From contig NZ_CP039292.1 of the NCBI RefSeq assembly GCF_004798665.1, positions 1,116,001 to 1,180,000 of the forward strand: a stretch of DNA of 64,000 nt, read 5' to 3'. This document shows positions 28,322 through 37,568 of the stretch, in pieces. The stretch's first letter is position 1; every line of letters starts with the position of its first letter. Under the pieces are notes generated by a model, which did not search any database, was not told where the DNA came from, and saw only the letters and a list, made by a program, of their open reading frames with translations. This stretch comes from Actinomyces procaprae (GTDB taxonomy: Bacteria > Actinomycetota > Actinomycetes > Actinomycetales > Actinomycetaceae). The position numbers and the translations under genes are program-made.

Positions 28322-29435
28322 GCTGCACCTCCGCCTGGGTGAGTATCTGGGCGACGACGGCGTCCCAGCCGTGGTGCTTCTCTGCGCGGCGGCGTCCGAG
28401 CTCGCCGCGCCGGGCCCGCAGCTGCGGGGCGACCGCGAGGGCGTCCAGGGCTGCCGCCAGGGCGGCCGGGTCCGACGGCGGCACCAGTACCCCGATGCCG
28501 TCCAGCAGCCGGGGCAGCTGGCCGACGGCGGAGGCGACCACCGGCAGGCCCGCCGCCAGGTACTCCAGCACCTTCAAAGGGGAGAAGTACTGCTCGTCCT
28601 CCCCACCCAGATCCGGGTAGGGCGCCACGCCGATGGCGGTGCCCGCCAGGGCGGCCGGCACGTCCTGCGGGGCCAGGGGCCCGCGGAAGTCCACATCCAG
28701 GCCGAGTGCCTCGGCCTGGGCGAGCAGTGCCTCACGCTCCGGCCCGTCCCCGATGACTCGCAGGCTCCACGACTCCTTGGCCAGGGACGCGGCCTGCAGC
28801 AGGTCGGACACTCCGTGCCACGGCTTGAGCGTGCCCACGAAGGTGACGACTACGTCGTCGGGGTCCTCCGGGAAGGGAGTGAGACGGCTGAGGTTGACGC
28901 CGTTGGGGATGGTGACCGCCCGCGGGGCGTCGACGTGGCGGCACACCCAGCGGCGCACCGGCTCGGAGACGCATACGGTGGTGCGGGCGGTGCGCACCTG
29001 GGCGCGTAGGGCCGCCAGTGCCGCGGCCTCGTCCACGAGCTCACGATGGTGACGCTGCTCGTCGATCAGTGGGGAGTTGACCTCCAGAACCCCTGGGATT
29101 CCGGCGTCGGCCAGGGTTGCCAGGGCGGAGGAGAACAGGGAGTAACGCTCGTACACGAGGTCGGCGCCCGCTTCTAGCACCAGCTCGGCCAGGGCAGCGG
29201 CGGCGTCGGCCTGGGCGCGCTCGCGGGCGGCGGCGTCGGTGGCCTCGATCCGGATGATGCTGACGTGCAGATCGGTCAGGTCATCGGGCACCAGGTTGCC
29301 CCGGCGCACCGCATACACCGTGACGTCATGGCCGGCGCGGCGCAGGGCACGCACCACTTCCTGAATGTGGACGGAAGCGCCCTTGGAACCGAACACGGGG
29401 ACGCCCGGGTCGGCGCAGATGTAGGCGATACGCAT
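28314..29435 (-). CDS. GT4-type glycosyltransferase, copy 1
   Basis: Retaining GT-B glycosyltransferase of 373 residues. The N-terminal domain starts MRIAYICADPGVPVFGSKGASVHIQ, with the glycine-rich acceptor loop. The C-terminal nucleotide-sugar domain has VTFVGTLKPWHGV and the region EDEQYFSPLKVLEYLAAGLPVVAS, which supplies the distal glutamates of the EX7E motif. The ATG overlaps the stop of the upstream glycosyltransferase by one base. Donor and acceptor cannot be read from sequence. Confidence 0.88.
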   Translation of the reverse strand: MRIAYICADPGVPVFGSKGASVHIQEVVRALRRAGHDVTVYAVRRGNLVPDDLTDLHVSIIRIEATDAAARERAQADAAAALAELVLEAGADLVYERYSLFSSALATLADAGIPGVLEVNSPLIDEQRHHRELVDEAAALAALRAQVRTARTTVCVSEPVRRWVCRHVDAPRAVTIPNGVNLSRLTPFPEDPDDVVVTFVGTLKPWHGVSDLLQAASLAKESWSLRVIGDGPEREALLAQAEALGLDVDFRGPLAPQDVPAALAGTAIGVAPYPDLGGEDEQYFSPLKVLEYLAAGLPVVASAVGQLPRLLDGIGVLVPPSDPAALAAALDALAVAPQLRARRGELGRRRAEKHHGWDAVVAQILTQAEVQHV

Positions 29436-30652
29436 CAGTCAGCCTCCTTGAGCTCGGGGGTGGACTCCCAGGCGGACAGGGCCGCCGCCTGGGTGCGGGA
29501 GTCGAAGTCCCGCTCGATCAGGGCGCGGGCATTGCGCGCCAGGGGGCGAGGATCGACGGTGCCCTCCGCCAGCTCCCGCAGGGCGCGGGCCAGCGCCTGA
29601 GGGTCGCTGTGGGGCAGCAGGATTCCGGTGTCGCCGTCGCGGATGACCTCGGGCAGCCCGGTAACCTCGGTGGCGATCACCGGCGTGCCGCAGGCCATGG
29701 ACTCCAGGACCACGGTGGGCAGGCCATCGATGTTCCCGTCGTCGGCGGGCTTGCACGGGGCCGCGAACACCTGGGCGCGGCCCAGCAGGGCGCGGACCTC
29801 GGCCTGGGTGAGGGGACCCAGCAGGTTGACCCGGTCCTCCAGCCCCTGGGCGGTGATGCGTCCGGTCAGGTTGTCGTGCTCCTCGCCCTCGCCGGCGATG
29901 TTCAGCACGACGGGAATACCGGCCTTGGTGAGGATCCCGACGGCGTCGATGAGGTCGTCGAAGCCCTTCTTGGCCACGAGCCGTCCCACCGCCGCGACGT
30001 GCAGCGGTCCGTCCGCCGGGGCGGGCGGCCGGAACGGGAAGCGGTCGAGTTCGAGGGCGTTGTAGCGCAGCTCAATGCGTGCCCCGGTTCCGGACAGCAG
30101 TGAGTGCAGGTAGTGCTCGTTGTACCGGCTGATGGCAATCACACGCTCCGCGTCGGCACAGATGCGGCGCAGCCACAGCTGGTCGACCGACTCGTGGTAG
30201 ATGTCCTTGGCGTGCGTGGTCACCGTGTAGGGGATGCCGCTGAGCTGGGAGGCGATCCAGGCGGTACGGCCGGCCAGGGAGGCGAAGTGCGCGTGCAGGT
30301 GAGTGATGCCGGCGTCGCGCGCGCTGCGGGCCAGTGCTGCGCCCTGGGCCACCTCGTCTCCTGGCAGGTCGGCCACGGCGGGCAGGATCCGTGCCAATTG
30401 CGTGCGCATGTCCGGCTCGTTGAGTGAGCCTGCCAGCAGCTCCCACATGTCGATGGCGCGGCGGGGTTGCGGCACCCAGTTGACCTGCGCCCGGATACGG
30501 GCGATCTCGGGGTGGAAGCGGGAGTCGGTGGTGGGGCGCAGGGCGTAGATGGTCAGGTCGTCGCCGAGCGCCTCTCGGGCGAGCATCTCGGTGACCACGA
30601 AGGTCTCTGAGAAGCGGGGGTAGACCTTGAGAACGTATCCGATGCGGGTCAT
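29435..30652 (-). CDS. GT4-type glycosyltransferase, copy 2
   Basis: GT-B glycosyltransferase of 405 residues, of the colanic-acid/exopolysaccharide type. It begins GYVLKVYPRFSETFVVTEML, a common start in this group. It carries HLHAHFASLAGRTAWIAS, the donor-site strand HVAAVGRLVAKKGFDDL, and the EX7E segment PTVVLESMACGTPVIATEV. Starts and stops overlap on both sides, four bases with the gene upstream and one with the gene downstream. It probably acts in series with its neighbours on one glycan or glycolipid. Confidence 0.9.
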   Translation of the reverse strand: MTRIGYVLKVYPRFSETFVVTEMLAREALGDDLTIYALRPTTDSRFHPEIARIRAQVNWVPQPRRAIDMWELLAGSLNEPDMRTQLARILPAVADLPGDEVAQGAALARSARDAGITHLHAHFASLAGRTAWIASQLSGIPYTVTTHAKDIYHESVDQLWLRRICADAERVIAISRYNEHYLHSLLSGTGARIELRYNALELDRFPFRPPAPADGPLHVAAVGRLVAKKGFDDLIDAVGILTKAGIPVVLNIAGEGEEHDNLTGRITAQGLEDRVNLLGPLTQAEVRALLGRAQVFAAPCKPADDGNIDGLPTVVLESMACGTPVIATEVTGLPEVIRDGDTGILLPHSDPQALARALRELAEGTVDPRPLARNARALIERDFDSRTQAAALSAWESTPELKEAD

Positions 30653-31968
30653 GAGGCCATCTCCTGGAGGTTGCGGGCGGTTTCGAGTTGGGGACGTAGC
30701 AGGTCGGCGGCGCGTCGGGCGGCCGCGGGCAGCCCATCGGTGTGCAGGCCCGTGCGGGGCGTGCGTCTGGTGACGGCTGCGGCTGTCCAGGCGCCAAGCG
30801 CTTCAAGGCTGAGCTCGGAGGTCCGCATCACGTCGACGGCGCCGACTCGCTGCAGGGCGCGAGCGCGAATGAGCTGCTCCAGGCGCGGCTGCTCCCGGGG
30901 GACTATCAGGGCGGGAGTGGAGGTTGACAGGATCTCGCAGGCGGTGTTGTAGCCGCCCATCGCCACCACTGCCGCTGCACGCTCGATCCAGCGGCTCAGC
31001 CCGGGGAGCGACCGGTGTACCTCGGTGGCAGGGCCGGCGGCCGTCTGTACGGCGTCGAAGCCGGCCTCATCCAGTTGCGGGCCGGTGACCAGCACGTGTC
31101 GGTAGCCGGGGGGCGGAGTCATGCGGGCGGCGTTGCGCAGCAGCTCGAAGCCGTCGGAGCCGCCGCCCACCGTAGTCAGTACGAACGGGTCGGATGGCGC
31201 CCTACGACCGTGTTCAAGCTGGCTGCGGCCGTTGGCCAGGTAACCGGTGAAGACGGCACGGTCGCGCAGGGACATCGGGACTTCGCCGGTGGCAACGGGG
31301 TCGTGGACCGCGGGGTCGCCGTAGACCCACACCTCGTCGATCAGCTCGCGCAGGTTGGTAGGGGCGTCCAGACTACGCCATTCAGCTGCGGCCACCTCTG
31401 GCGCGTCCAGCACTTCCCGCAGCCCGAGCACGATTCGGGTCTGCGGGGAGGAGGCCCGCAGGTGCTTGAGGGGAGCGCGCAGCTCCTTGCGGACACCGTA
31501 GATGTGGCGGTCGACGATCACCAGGTGCGGGGCGAAGCGCTGGAGCGCGGACGCCACCAGTCCGGAGCGGAGGGTCACCAGCGAGTCGGGGGTGCCGCGC
31601 AGGCCGCGGGGCCGGTAGCCGCCGGAGCTCTTCGTGAAGCCCGGCAGCACCAGCCAGTCGAAGCCTGCCGGCAGGGCGAATCCGGGGGAGGGGGAAACGC
31701 CGGCGACGAGCAGACCGGTGACCGGGGCGCCGGTGAGGGCGGGCAGATCAGCGGCGATTCGGTTCGCCAGTGCCAAGTTGCGGCGCAGGTGGCCGAGTCC
31801 CTGGGCGTCGTGGCTGTAGAGCACCACGCGGATGCTGGGGGAGTCTGGCCGCCGTGCCAGTGCCTGTGCGGAGGCGACGGCTGCGTACGGAGGAGCCTGC
31901 GTCGGCGCGGCGGGTACGGCTGCCGGACTCGTGGCATGGGACAAGGACAAGGTGTGGTTGCTAGTCAT
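30649..31968 (-). CDS. GT28-like (COG4671-type) predicted glycosyltransferase
   Basis: First gene of the eight-gene operon; 439 residues. The N-terminal motif VVLYSHDAQGLGHLRRNLALA and the C-terminal VVAMGGYNTACEILSTSTPALIVPR are typical of MurG-like GT28 proteins grouped as 'predicted glycosyl transferase' (COG4671). The G-rich loop and donor-site GGYNT are intact. No membrane helix is present. The ribosome binding site is weak (GAAAGAAG upstream of the ATG at 31968). The family has no well-established product, so the function of the pathway stays open. Confidence 0.82.
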   Translation of the reverse strand: MTSNHTLSLSHATSPAAVPAAPTQAPPYAAVASAQALARRPDSPSIRVVLYSHDAQGLGHLRRNLALANRIAADLPALTGAPVTGLLVAGVSPSPGFALPAGFDWLVLPGFTKSSGGYRPRGLRGTPDSLVTLRSGLVASALQRFAPHLVIVDRHIYGVRKELRAPLKHLRASSPQTRIVLGLREVLDAPEVAAAEWRSLDAPTNLRELIDEVWVYGDPAVHDPVATGEVPMSLRDRAVFTGYLANGRSQLEHGRRAPSDPFVLTTVGGGSDGFELLRNAARMTPPPGYRHVLVTGPQLDEAGFDAVQTAAGPATEVHRSLPGLSRWIERAAAVVAMGGYNTACEILSTSTPALIVPREQPRLEQLIRARALQRVGAVDVMRTSELSLEALGAWTAAAVTRRTPRTGLHTDGLPAAARRAADLLRPQLETARNLQEMAS

Positions 31969-32260
31969 GGGAGTCTTCTTTCCGATCGCCCGGTGGCGAG
32001 TTCATCAAATAGGCTCCCGCCCGCTTAGAAGGTGTCGATGAGACGACCATGAGAGTTTTCTAAGGCGGCGCTGAGGGTGGCCGCGTGCGGTGCGGCGCCC
32101 GGGTGGCCAAGCAGCTCACAAGCGGCGAGTCATCGGCGCCGACGTTGTGGTTGAGGTTCGTGGGTAAGCGTGCCCGCCGGGCGCCAAGCATCCCCACGCC
32201 TCCAAGCCCTGAAGCACCACGTTTGCGCCTATAACCCGAAATGGCGCGAGCGCAGTAGAA

Positions 32261-32290
32261 AGGGCGTCCGAGCCGGTGCTCGGACGCCCT
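32261..32290 (-). terminator. Strong hairpin downstream of Dcu carrier
   Basis: Perfect 12-base arms AGGGCGTCCGAG (32261-32272) and CTCGGACGCCCT (32279-32290) with a six-base loop. The minus-strand reading continues into TTTCTACTGCG, a short T-rich stretch, so termination of the minus-strand gene at 32348 is plausible. Confidence 0.75.
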
Positions 32291-32301
32291 CCCGGGTATC
32301 G

Positions 32302-32332
32302 CCGTCCGGATCCCTGTCTGGCATCCGGACGG
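32302..32332 (-). terminator. Second hairpin downstream of Dcu carrier
   Basis: Perfect ten-base arms CCGTCCGGAT (32302-32311) and ATCCGGACGG (32323-32332), 11-base loop, 16 bases after the carrier stop codon. It stands in tandem with the stronger hairpin further on. Confidence 0.6.
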
Positions 32333-32347
32333 GGTACTACGCGCGGT

Positions 32348-33658
32348 TCAGAGGATGAACGGGGCGATCAGGAAGCCCAGCGCCACGCACACGATGATGG
32401 ATGCGGTACCAGGCAGCACGAACGGGTGGTTGAGCACCATCTTGCCGACTCGAGTGGAGCCGGTGTCGTCCATCTCCATGGCGGCGACGGTGGTGGGGTA
32501 GTTGGGCAGCAGGTAGTAGTTGGCCACGGCCGGGTAGGAGGCCACCAGCGCGGTTCCTGGCAGTCCCAGTGCCACCATGAGCGGCATGAACGCCCGAGTG
32601 GTGGCGGCGTGGGAGAACATCAGCGGGGCGGCGAAGTAGAAGAAGACCGCGACGAGCCACGGTGCGGCCTGGAAGGGCCCGGACAGGGCGTTGGAGATGG
32701 TCTCCTCGTACTGGTTGACGAAGGCGTTGCCCAGCCACGCCAGGCCGAGGATGCACACGGCGGCGGTCATGCCGGCGCGGAAGGTGTCTTGCGTGGCGAT
32801 CTGCGCCGTCGGCTTCATTGCCGCCGCGCAGATAACGGCGGCGGTCGCCAGCATGATGGTCATGATCGCAGGTGTTGAGCCCATCGGCGGGTCGCTCATG
32901 ATGTGCAGTTCCGGGGAGGAGACGGTGGCGTAGGTAACCACAAGGATGAGGGACGCCAGGAAGATCACGAGGCTCGGTACCGCGCTGGGAGCCGCCTTGT
33001 AGTCGCTGGCCTCCGCTGCGGATGGCTTTACCAGTCCCTTGGCCTTGCGTTCTATGTAGACGGGGTCGTCCTCAAGCTCGCTGCCCTGGAAGTAGGCGAC
33101 GACGGCGCCGACCAGGCAGCCGATGAAGGTCGTGGGGATGACGATGGCCAGGCACTGCAGGTAGCCGATATTCATCGGCTCCAGAGCTACGACCAGCGCA
33201 ACCATCGCCGCCGAGATGGGGGATGCGGCCACGCCGACCTGGGAGGCGACGACGGCGATCGACAGGGGACGCGACGGACGGATGCCATGGCTCTTGGCCA
33301 CGTCCACGATGACCGGGATGACGGAGTAGGCGGTGTGCCCGGTGCCGCACAGCAGTGACATCAGATAGGTGACAATGGGTGCCAGGAAGACGATCTGCTT
33401 GGGGTGCTTGCGCAGGAGGATCTCGGTGAGGTGTACCAGATGGTCCATGGCTCCAGCGAGTTGCAGTGCCGCGACCGTGCAGATCACCGACATGATGATG
33501 CCGATGACCTCCCAGGGGGCGTCATCGGCTGAGGTGTGCACGCCGGTGAGTGCCAGCACCAGGATGCCGGCGCCGCCGGCCAGGCCGATGCCGACGCCGC
33601 CCATACGCGCGCCTATGATTATGAACAGCAGGACGACGCCTAGATGGAACCAGATCAT
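32348..33658 (-). CDS. Dcu-family anaerobic C4-dicarboxylate transporter
   Basis: Integral membrane carrier of 436 residues with about ten to twelve helices. It matches the DcuA/DcuB family: GARMGGVGIGLAGGAGILVL near the start, LRKHPKQIVFLAPIVTYLMSLLCGTGHTA in the middle (quoted to locate residues ~85-110), and VGVAASPISAAMVAL. These carriers exchange fumarate, aspartate or malate for succinate during fumarate respiration or fermentation. Sequence alone does not separate DcuA from DcuB. A clear GGAG site precedes the ATG at 33658. Two hairpins follow the stop. The role fits the window's microaerobic and nitrate-respiring genes. Confidence 0.88.
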   Translation of the reverse strand: MIWFHLGVVLLFIIIGARMGGVGIGLAGGAGILVLALTGVHTSADDAPWEVIGIIMSVICTVAALQLAGAMDHLVHLTEILLRKHPKQIVFLAPIVTYLMSLLCGTGHTAYSVIPVIVDVAKSHGIRPSRPLSIAVVASQVGVAASPISAAMVALVVALEPMNIGYLQCLAIVIPTTFIGCLVGAVVAYFQGSELEDDPVYIERKAKGLVKPSAAEASDYKAAPSAVPSLVIFLASLILVVTYATVSSPELHIMSDPPMGSTPAIMTIMLATAAVICAAAMKPTAQIATQDTFRAGMTAAVCILGLAWLGNAFVNQYEETISNALSGPFQAAPWLVAVFFYFAAPLMFSHAATTRAFMPLMVALGLPGTALVASYPAVANYYLLPNYPTTVAAMEMDDTGSTRVGKMVLNHPFVLPGTASIIVCVALGFLIAPFIL

Positions 33659-33999
33659 CGTCGATCTCCTTTCGGGACGGGGCTGGCGCTGCCGTCAACT
33701 GGCGCTCCAGGCGACGCCCGCTCCGAGAACCGCCAGACTGGCAGGGACTCGGCGGAGGGTCGTGGGGGAGGATGACGACAACCTGTTGTGATCGTAGCCA
33801 TATTCGGGTGTTTGTGTGTGCATTTTGAGTCCGCTGATGTCCCGGCGCCGCGAGGGTCACGGACGTCTCAACATTGGCGTGCAGCGTGTGAGAATCGGTC
33901 CGGGCGCGCTCGACGTGGCAGGATGTAGACGGTACGTGCGCAGTCGGCGTGCGGAGCGGACCGGAGGAAAGTGCGTGGAATCGGCAAGGAGGGGCGCCC
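33659..33999. promoter_or_regulatory. Divergent Dcu/nadD upstream region
   Basis: A 341-base spacer without a gene, which must hold promoters for both the Dcu carrier and the nadD operon. A comparatively AT-rich stretch (33785-33830) is the likeliest promoter zone. No specific operator was identified. AAGGAGGGG at 33986-33994 is the nadD ribosome binding site. Confidence 0.4.
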
Positions 34000-34680
34000 T
34001 TGAGTGACAGCACGCGTCCCCTGCGCATCGGCATCATGGGTGGAACCTTCGACCCCATCCACCACGGTCACCTAGTCGCCGCCTCCGAGGTGCAGGACGT
34101 CTTCAACCTTGATGAGGTCATCTTCGTGCCCACGTGGGCGCAGCCCTTCAAGAAGGATCGCCGAGTCTCCCCGGCCGAGCACCGGTATCTCATGACGGTG
34201 ATCGCAACCGCATCCAACCCGCGGTTCACTGTCTCGCGGGTGGATATCGACAGGGGCGGTACCACTTACACGATCGACACGCTCCACGACATCATGGAGG
34301 AGTACCCCGGCGCGGAGCTGTACTTCATCACCGGTGCGGACGCGCTCGCACAGATCCTCACCTGGAAGGACAATGAGGAGATCATGTCCCTGGCCCACAT
34401 GGTCGGAGTGACGCGGCCCGGCCACGTGCTGACCGACACGGGCCTGCCTGCTGACAGGATCTCGTTGGTGGAGGTGCCCGCCATGGCGATTTCCTCCACC
34501 GACTGCCGCAAGCGCGTCAGCAGCGGCGGACCGGTGTGGTATCTCGTGCCCGACGGCGTGGTCCAGTACATCCGCAAGTACGGTCTTTACCGAATGGCCG
34601 AACGGTCCGCGTCCACCACGTCCATGACCGCCCATGTTGCGCGTGAGCAGTCCCTGAGGAAGGAGAACGAAGGTGAGTGA
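34000..34680 (+). CDS. nadD: Nicotinate-nucleotide adenylyltransferase
   Basis: NAD synthesis enzyme joining nicotinate mononucleotide and ATP; 226 residues. The nucleotidyltransferase motif is [18 protein letters not shown], and the family motif [10 protein letters not shown] lies near the end. The start is TTG 34000: AGGAGG lies seven bases upstream (33987-33992) and the preceding codons show no similarity. Its stop overlaps the next gene by eight bases. The order nadD - unknown - rsfS - histidine phosphatase resembles the mycobacterial cluster, apart from the inserted unknown gene. Confidence 0.95.
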   Translation: MSDSTRPLRIGIMGGTFDPIHHGHLVAASEVQDVFNLDEVIFVPTWAQPFKKDRRVSPAEHRYLMTVIATASNPRFTVSRVDIDRGGTTYTIDTLHDIMEEYPGAELYFITGADALAQILTWKDNEEIMSLAHMVGVTRPGHVLTDTGLPADRISLVEVPAMAISSTDCRKRVSSGGPVWYLVPDGVVQYIRKYGLYRMAERSASTTSMTAHVAREQSLRKENEGE

Positions 34681-36244
34681 GAACACCGACGTCAACCAGC
34701 CCGAGCGCGGTTCGGCTGCCCCGCGTCGCAGTCGTCGCGCCATGCGTGAGGCGGAGCGTGCCGCCGAGCGCGAGGCCTATCTGACCGGGCAGCAGCCCCT
34801 GCTCACCCGCCGTGAGATGCGGCGCCTGCGCGAGGAGGCGGAGGCTTTGCAGCAGGCGCTTGAGGCGGGAGAGATCACCCCTGAGCAGGCGCGCGCCCTG
34901 CAGGACCCGCTCGCTGATCAGCCCATCATCGACATCCCCGCGCATGACGTAACCGGGCATCACGCCGTCCCCTCGACGCCTACGGTCGGCCTGCCGGCGA
35001 CCCACTCGCAGGCCGCGACGCCGGTTACGGCGCAGACTCCGGCTGAATCGGACACTGAGTCCGTAGCGGATGAGGGTGAGGCGCCCACGCCGGACGCTGC
35101 TACGGTGGCGGACGGCGCGGCCAGTGACGAGCCTGCATCCGAGGCTGAGCCTGAGGCCGAGGCACAGGCGGCGGTCTCGCCCGCTGACACCCCCGTGACG
35201 GGCGCCGGGGACTCTGAGCCGGTCGCTCAGCATGAGACGGCACCATCCGCCACCACTGCTGCTGAGGAGTCCGACACCGAACCCGTCTCTTCCGGGCATG
35301 GCGCGGCGGCTGCGGACACGGACTCTGCTCCGGGAGCGATCAGCGCCCCGTCCCCCCAGGTGGCGGACACGAGCATTACCGGTGCGCGGATGGAGGAGCT
35401 CTCCGCGCTGCCCACCGGCGTCCTTGAGGCCGTTGACGCGCCGATCGTCACGGATACCGAAGCTGCACGGACGGGTACGCTCCCGACCCGCCGTTCGCTA
35501 AGGCACAGAGTTGCCGCCGCTCAGCCCACAACGGGTGGGAACGCAGAAGCGACGTCGTCGCCCGAGCCTGCCGCCGCGGACGGTGACGGTGCGCAAACCG
35601 GTGAGATCCCGGCGCCGTCGGCCGCCACGCCTACTTCTGCGGAGGCGGTTGCGGAGTCACCGTCACAGGATCCCGCGGAGGGGTCGGCCGAGCGAGTCGG
35701 CGAGGAGCCGATTGCAGAGGCCGCTGAGCAGGCCGACGGAGTGTCGCCGGTACGCCGTCCGATCGTGCGTATCCCCGCTGCCGCGCAGGGCGTGCGCACG
35801 GTGGACACGGACACGGGCGAGCTGAGCGTTGTGCAGCCGGTGATTCAGCCGGATGCGGCGCTGCAGGTGTCGGACGAGCCCGACGCCAACCCCGAATCCG
35901 ATTCTGAACAGGATGAGGCCCTGCCCGATTCAGCCGAGGTCTACGGCGGGATCGACAACCCCCAGTGGCGCTCTCTGGATGAGGCGGACGCCGCCGGGAC
36001 GGCAGTAGCCTCCGATACCCCCGCTTCCGCTGCTGCCACGGGAGAGCGGAGCGCCGCCGATGAGGCGGATGCGGCACCCGCCGAGGCCGACGGCGGTTCT
36101 CGGGTGGGGCGCACGCTGCTGATCATGCTGCTGGCCGTGGTCCTAGCCCTGGTTGTCCTTGCGGTCGTGTGGTACCTGCGCACCAATGGTGTGCTCGGGG
36201 CCCTGCCGCAGGACCTCGGCACCTGGATCCGCATGCGCATCTGA
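34673..36244 (+). CDS. Acidic low-complexity protein with C-terminal membrane anchor
   Basis: Unrecognised protein of 523 residues starting at GTG 34673. A basic, helical N-terminus ([18 protein letters not shown]) is followed by a possible coiled coil ([20 protein letters not shown]). About 330 residues of Ala/Glu/Pro/Thr/Asp/Ser-rich, presumably disordered sequence come next, then one hydrophobic helix near the end ([22 protein letters not shown]) and about 20 residues after it. That predicts a tail-anchored protein with the bulk in the cytoplasm. The coupling to nadD and position before rsfS suggest a housekeeping context. No catalytic motif was seen. Confidence 0.75.
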   Translation: MSENTDVNQPERGSAAPRRSRRAMREAERAAEREAYLTGQQPLLTRREMRRLREEAEALQQALEAGEITPEQARALQDPLADQPIIDIPAHDVTGHHAVPSTPTVGLPATHSQAATPVTAQTPAESDTESVADEGEAPTPDAATVADGAASDEPASEAEPEAEAQAAVSPADTPVTGAGDSEPVAQHETAPSATTAAEESDTEPVSSGHGAAAADTDSAPGAISAPSPQVADTSITGARMEELSALPTGVLEAVDAPIVTDTEAARTGTLPTRRSLRHRVAAAQPTTGGNAEATSSPEPAAADGDGAQTGEIPAPSAATPTSAEAVAESPSQDPAEGSAERVGEEPIAEAAEQADGVSPVRRPIVRIPAAAQGVRTVDTDTGELSVVQPVIQPDAALQVSDEPDANPESDSEQDEALPDSAEVYGGIDNPQWRSLDEADAAGTAVASDTPASAAATGERSAADEADAAPAEADGGSRVGRTLLIMLLAVVLALVVLAVVWYLRTNGVLGALPQDLGTWIRMRI

Positions 36245-36312
36245 TCAGCCGACCCTGCCTTGCCGCTGGAGGCAGCGGCCACCGCCCATGTATCACTCGC
36301 CGAAGGAGCCTC

Positions 36313-36693
36313 GTGTCCGCCACTGAACGTGCCGTTGAACTGGCCGCTGTCGCTGCCCATGCCGCCGCGGAGAAGAAGGCGGCGAACGCCGTCGCGATTG
36401 ACGTCTCCGAGCGTCTGGCATTCACGGATGTCTTCCTGATCCTTTCCGCGGCGAATGAACGCCAGGTGCGTGCCGTCGTCGACGCCGTCGAAGAGGCCAT
36501 GCTCGCCGCGGGGGTGAAGGCGCGGTCGCGGGAGGGACTCGAAGAGGCCAACTGGGTGCTCCTGGACTACGCCGATGTGGTCGTGCACGTGCTCCAGGAG
36601 GAGGACCGCGAGTACTACGGGATTGAGCGCTTGTGGAAGGACTGCCCGGTGGTCCCTCTGCACGCGGATGCGTCTGCGCCGTTAGAGGCCTGA
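36313..36693 (+). CDS. rsfS: Ribosome silencing factor RsfS
   Basis: Binds ribosomal protein L14 and blocks subunit joining when nutrients are short; 126 residues. The family core is visible: KAANAVAIDVSERLAFTDVFLILSAANERQV (near residues 20-50) and LEEANWVLLDYADVVVHVL (near 85-105). The GTG at 36313 has AAGGAG upstream. Longer readings from 36169 overlap the preceding gene's membrane helix and are rejected. It sits 26 bases before the phosphatase gene. Confidence 0.94.
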   Translation: MSATERAVELAAVAAHAAAEKKAANAVAIDVSERLAFTDVFLILSAANERQVRAVVDAVEEAMLAAGVKARSREGLEEANWVLLDYADVVVHVLQEEDREYYGIERLWKDCPVVPLHADASAPLEA

Positions 36694-36719
36694 GTATTGC
36701 GGATCGAGGTGTGAGGGTC

Positions 36720-37328
36720 ATGACCAGGCTGGTTCTGTGGCGGCATGGGCAGACCGACTACAACGCGGAGATGCGCGTGCAGGGCCGTGTCGACATTCCC
36801 CTCAACGCCGTCGGCCAGAAGCAGGCTCGTGCCGCAGCCCCTGCTCTGGCGGCGCTGAACCCCACCCGCATTGTCTCCTCCCCGCTCAGCCGGGCTCGGC
36901 AGACCGCGGAGGCTCTGGCCGAGCTCACCGGTGGGGAGATCGAGTCCAATGAGGGGCTGCTCGAACGCTCGTTCGGGCGCTGGGAGGGGCTGTCGCGCGT
37001 CGACATGGAGGCCCGCTGGCCCGAGGAGTACGCCGCCTGGCGCCGGGGAGAGGACCCCACCGGGGTGGGTGTGGAGACGCGTGCGGCAACTGCGGCGCGC
37101 GTGGGCGGCACGCTGCGTCGCATCCTCCAGGTCGAGGGTGCGTCCGATGAGCGCACCATTGTGGTCGTCTCGCACGGCTCTGCCATAACGCTCGGGGTCA
37201 GCCACCTGCTGGGTCTGGACTCTGCGGCATGGTTCGGGCTCAGGAGCATGGACAACTGCCGTTACGCGGTGGTGCTGCCGGGGGAGCGGGAACCCGGGTG
37301 GATGCTGGCCAAGTGGAACGCACGGTGA
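36720..37328 (+). CDS. Histidine phosphatase (phosphoglycerate mutase-like)
   Basis: Phosphatase of the RHG superfamily, 202 residues. The catalytic motif is LVLWRHGQTDYN, with GRVDIPLN after it. The second catalytic His lies in VVVSHGSAITLGV, and SSPLSRARQTAEAL is also conserved. In mycobacteria the gene after rsfS is a glucosyl-3-phosphoglycerate phosphatase (GpgP), so that activity is a candidate here, but general phosphoglycerate-mutase-like hydrolysis cannot be excluded. ATG 36720 is chosen; GTG 36711 is an alternative three codons upstream. Confidence 0.88.
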   Translation: MTRLVLWRHGQTDYNAEMRVQGRVDIPLNAVGQKQARAAAPALAALNPTRIVSSPLSRARQTAEALAELTGGEIESNEGLLERSFGRWEGLSRVDMEARWPEEYAAWRRGEDPTGVGVETRAATAARVGGTLRRILQVEGASDERTIVVVSHGSAITLGVSHLLGLDSAAWFGLRSMDNCRYAVVLPGEREPGWMLAKWNAR

Positions 37329-37418
37329 ACTCCCGCAGCGCGGGGGATGTGGCCCTCGGCGGCATGCAGGTGAGGCACGGCACGTGTTTTTGATTTGCTC
37401 GGGAGGGGCCTGAGTTCG

Positions 37419-37424
37419 TAGAGT
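37419..37424 (+). promoter_or_regulatory. Candidate -10 of the tRNA-Ala promoter
   Basis: TAGAGT, with TTGCTC (37395-37400) 18 bases upstream as a possible -35. The predicted start would be near 37431, about 28 bases before the first tRNA. Confidence 0.4.
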
Positions 37425-37458
37425 TTGGGCGTTGCCCACGTGAGGGCGACGCCCGCGA

Positions 37459-37531
37459 GGGGCTATGGCGCAGTTGGTAGCGCGCTTCCATGGCATGGAA
37501 GAGGTCGGGGGTTCGAATCCCCCTAGCTCCA
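37459..37531 (+). tRNA. tRNA-Ala (GGC), copy 1
   Basis: A 73-base cloverleaf. Acceptor GGGGCTA pairs with TAGCTCC (one G-T), the D arm is GCGC-AGTTGGTA-GCGC, the anticodon stem CTTCC/GGAAG encloses loop ATGGCAT with anticodon GGC, and the T arm is GGGGG-TTCGAAT-CCCCC. The discriminator is A and CCA is not encoded. Confidence 0.97.
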
Positions 37532-37568
37532 CGATCACCACCGCACTGCGGTGGGTCGGTCACCTAAC

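Larger units (their letters stand above)
31969..32347. other. Promoter gap between GT operon and Dcu carrier
   Basis: No gene was found. The eight-gene operon must start here on the minus strand. CTTAGAA (32023-32029) and TTCTAAG (32058-32064) form an inverted repeat 55-96 bases before its first ATG, a possible operator. Two terminator-like hairpins lie at 32261-32290 and 32302-32332, next to the end of the Dcu carrier. Confidence 0.6.
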
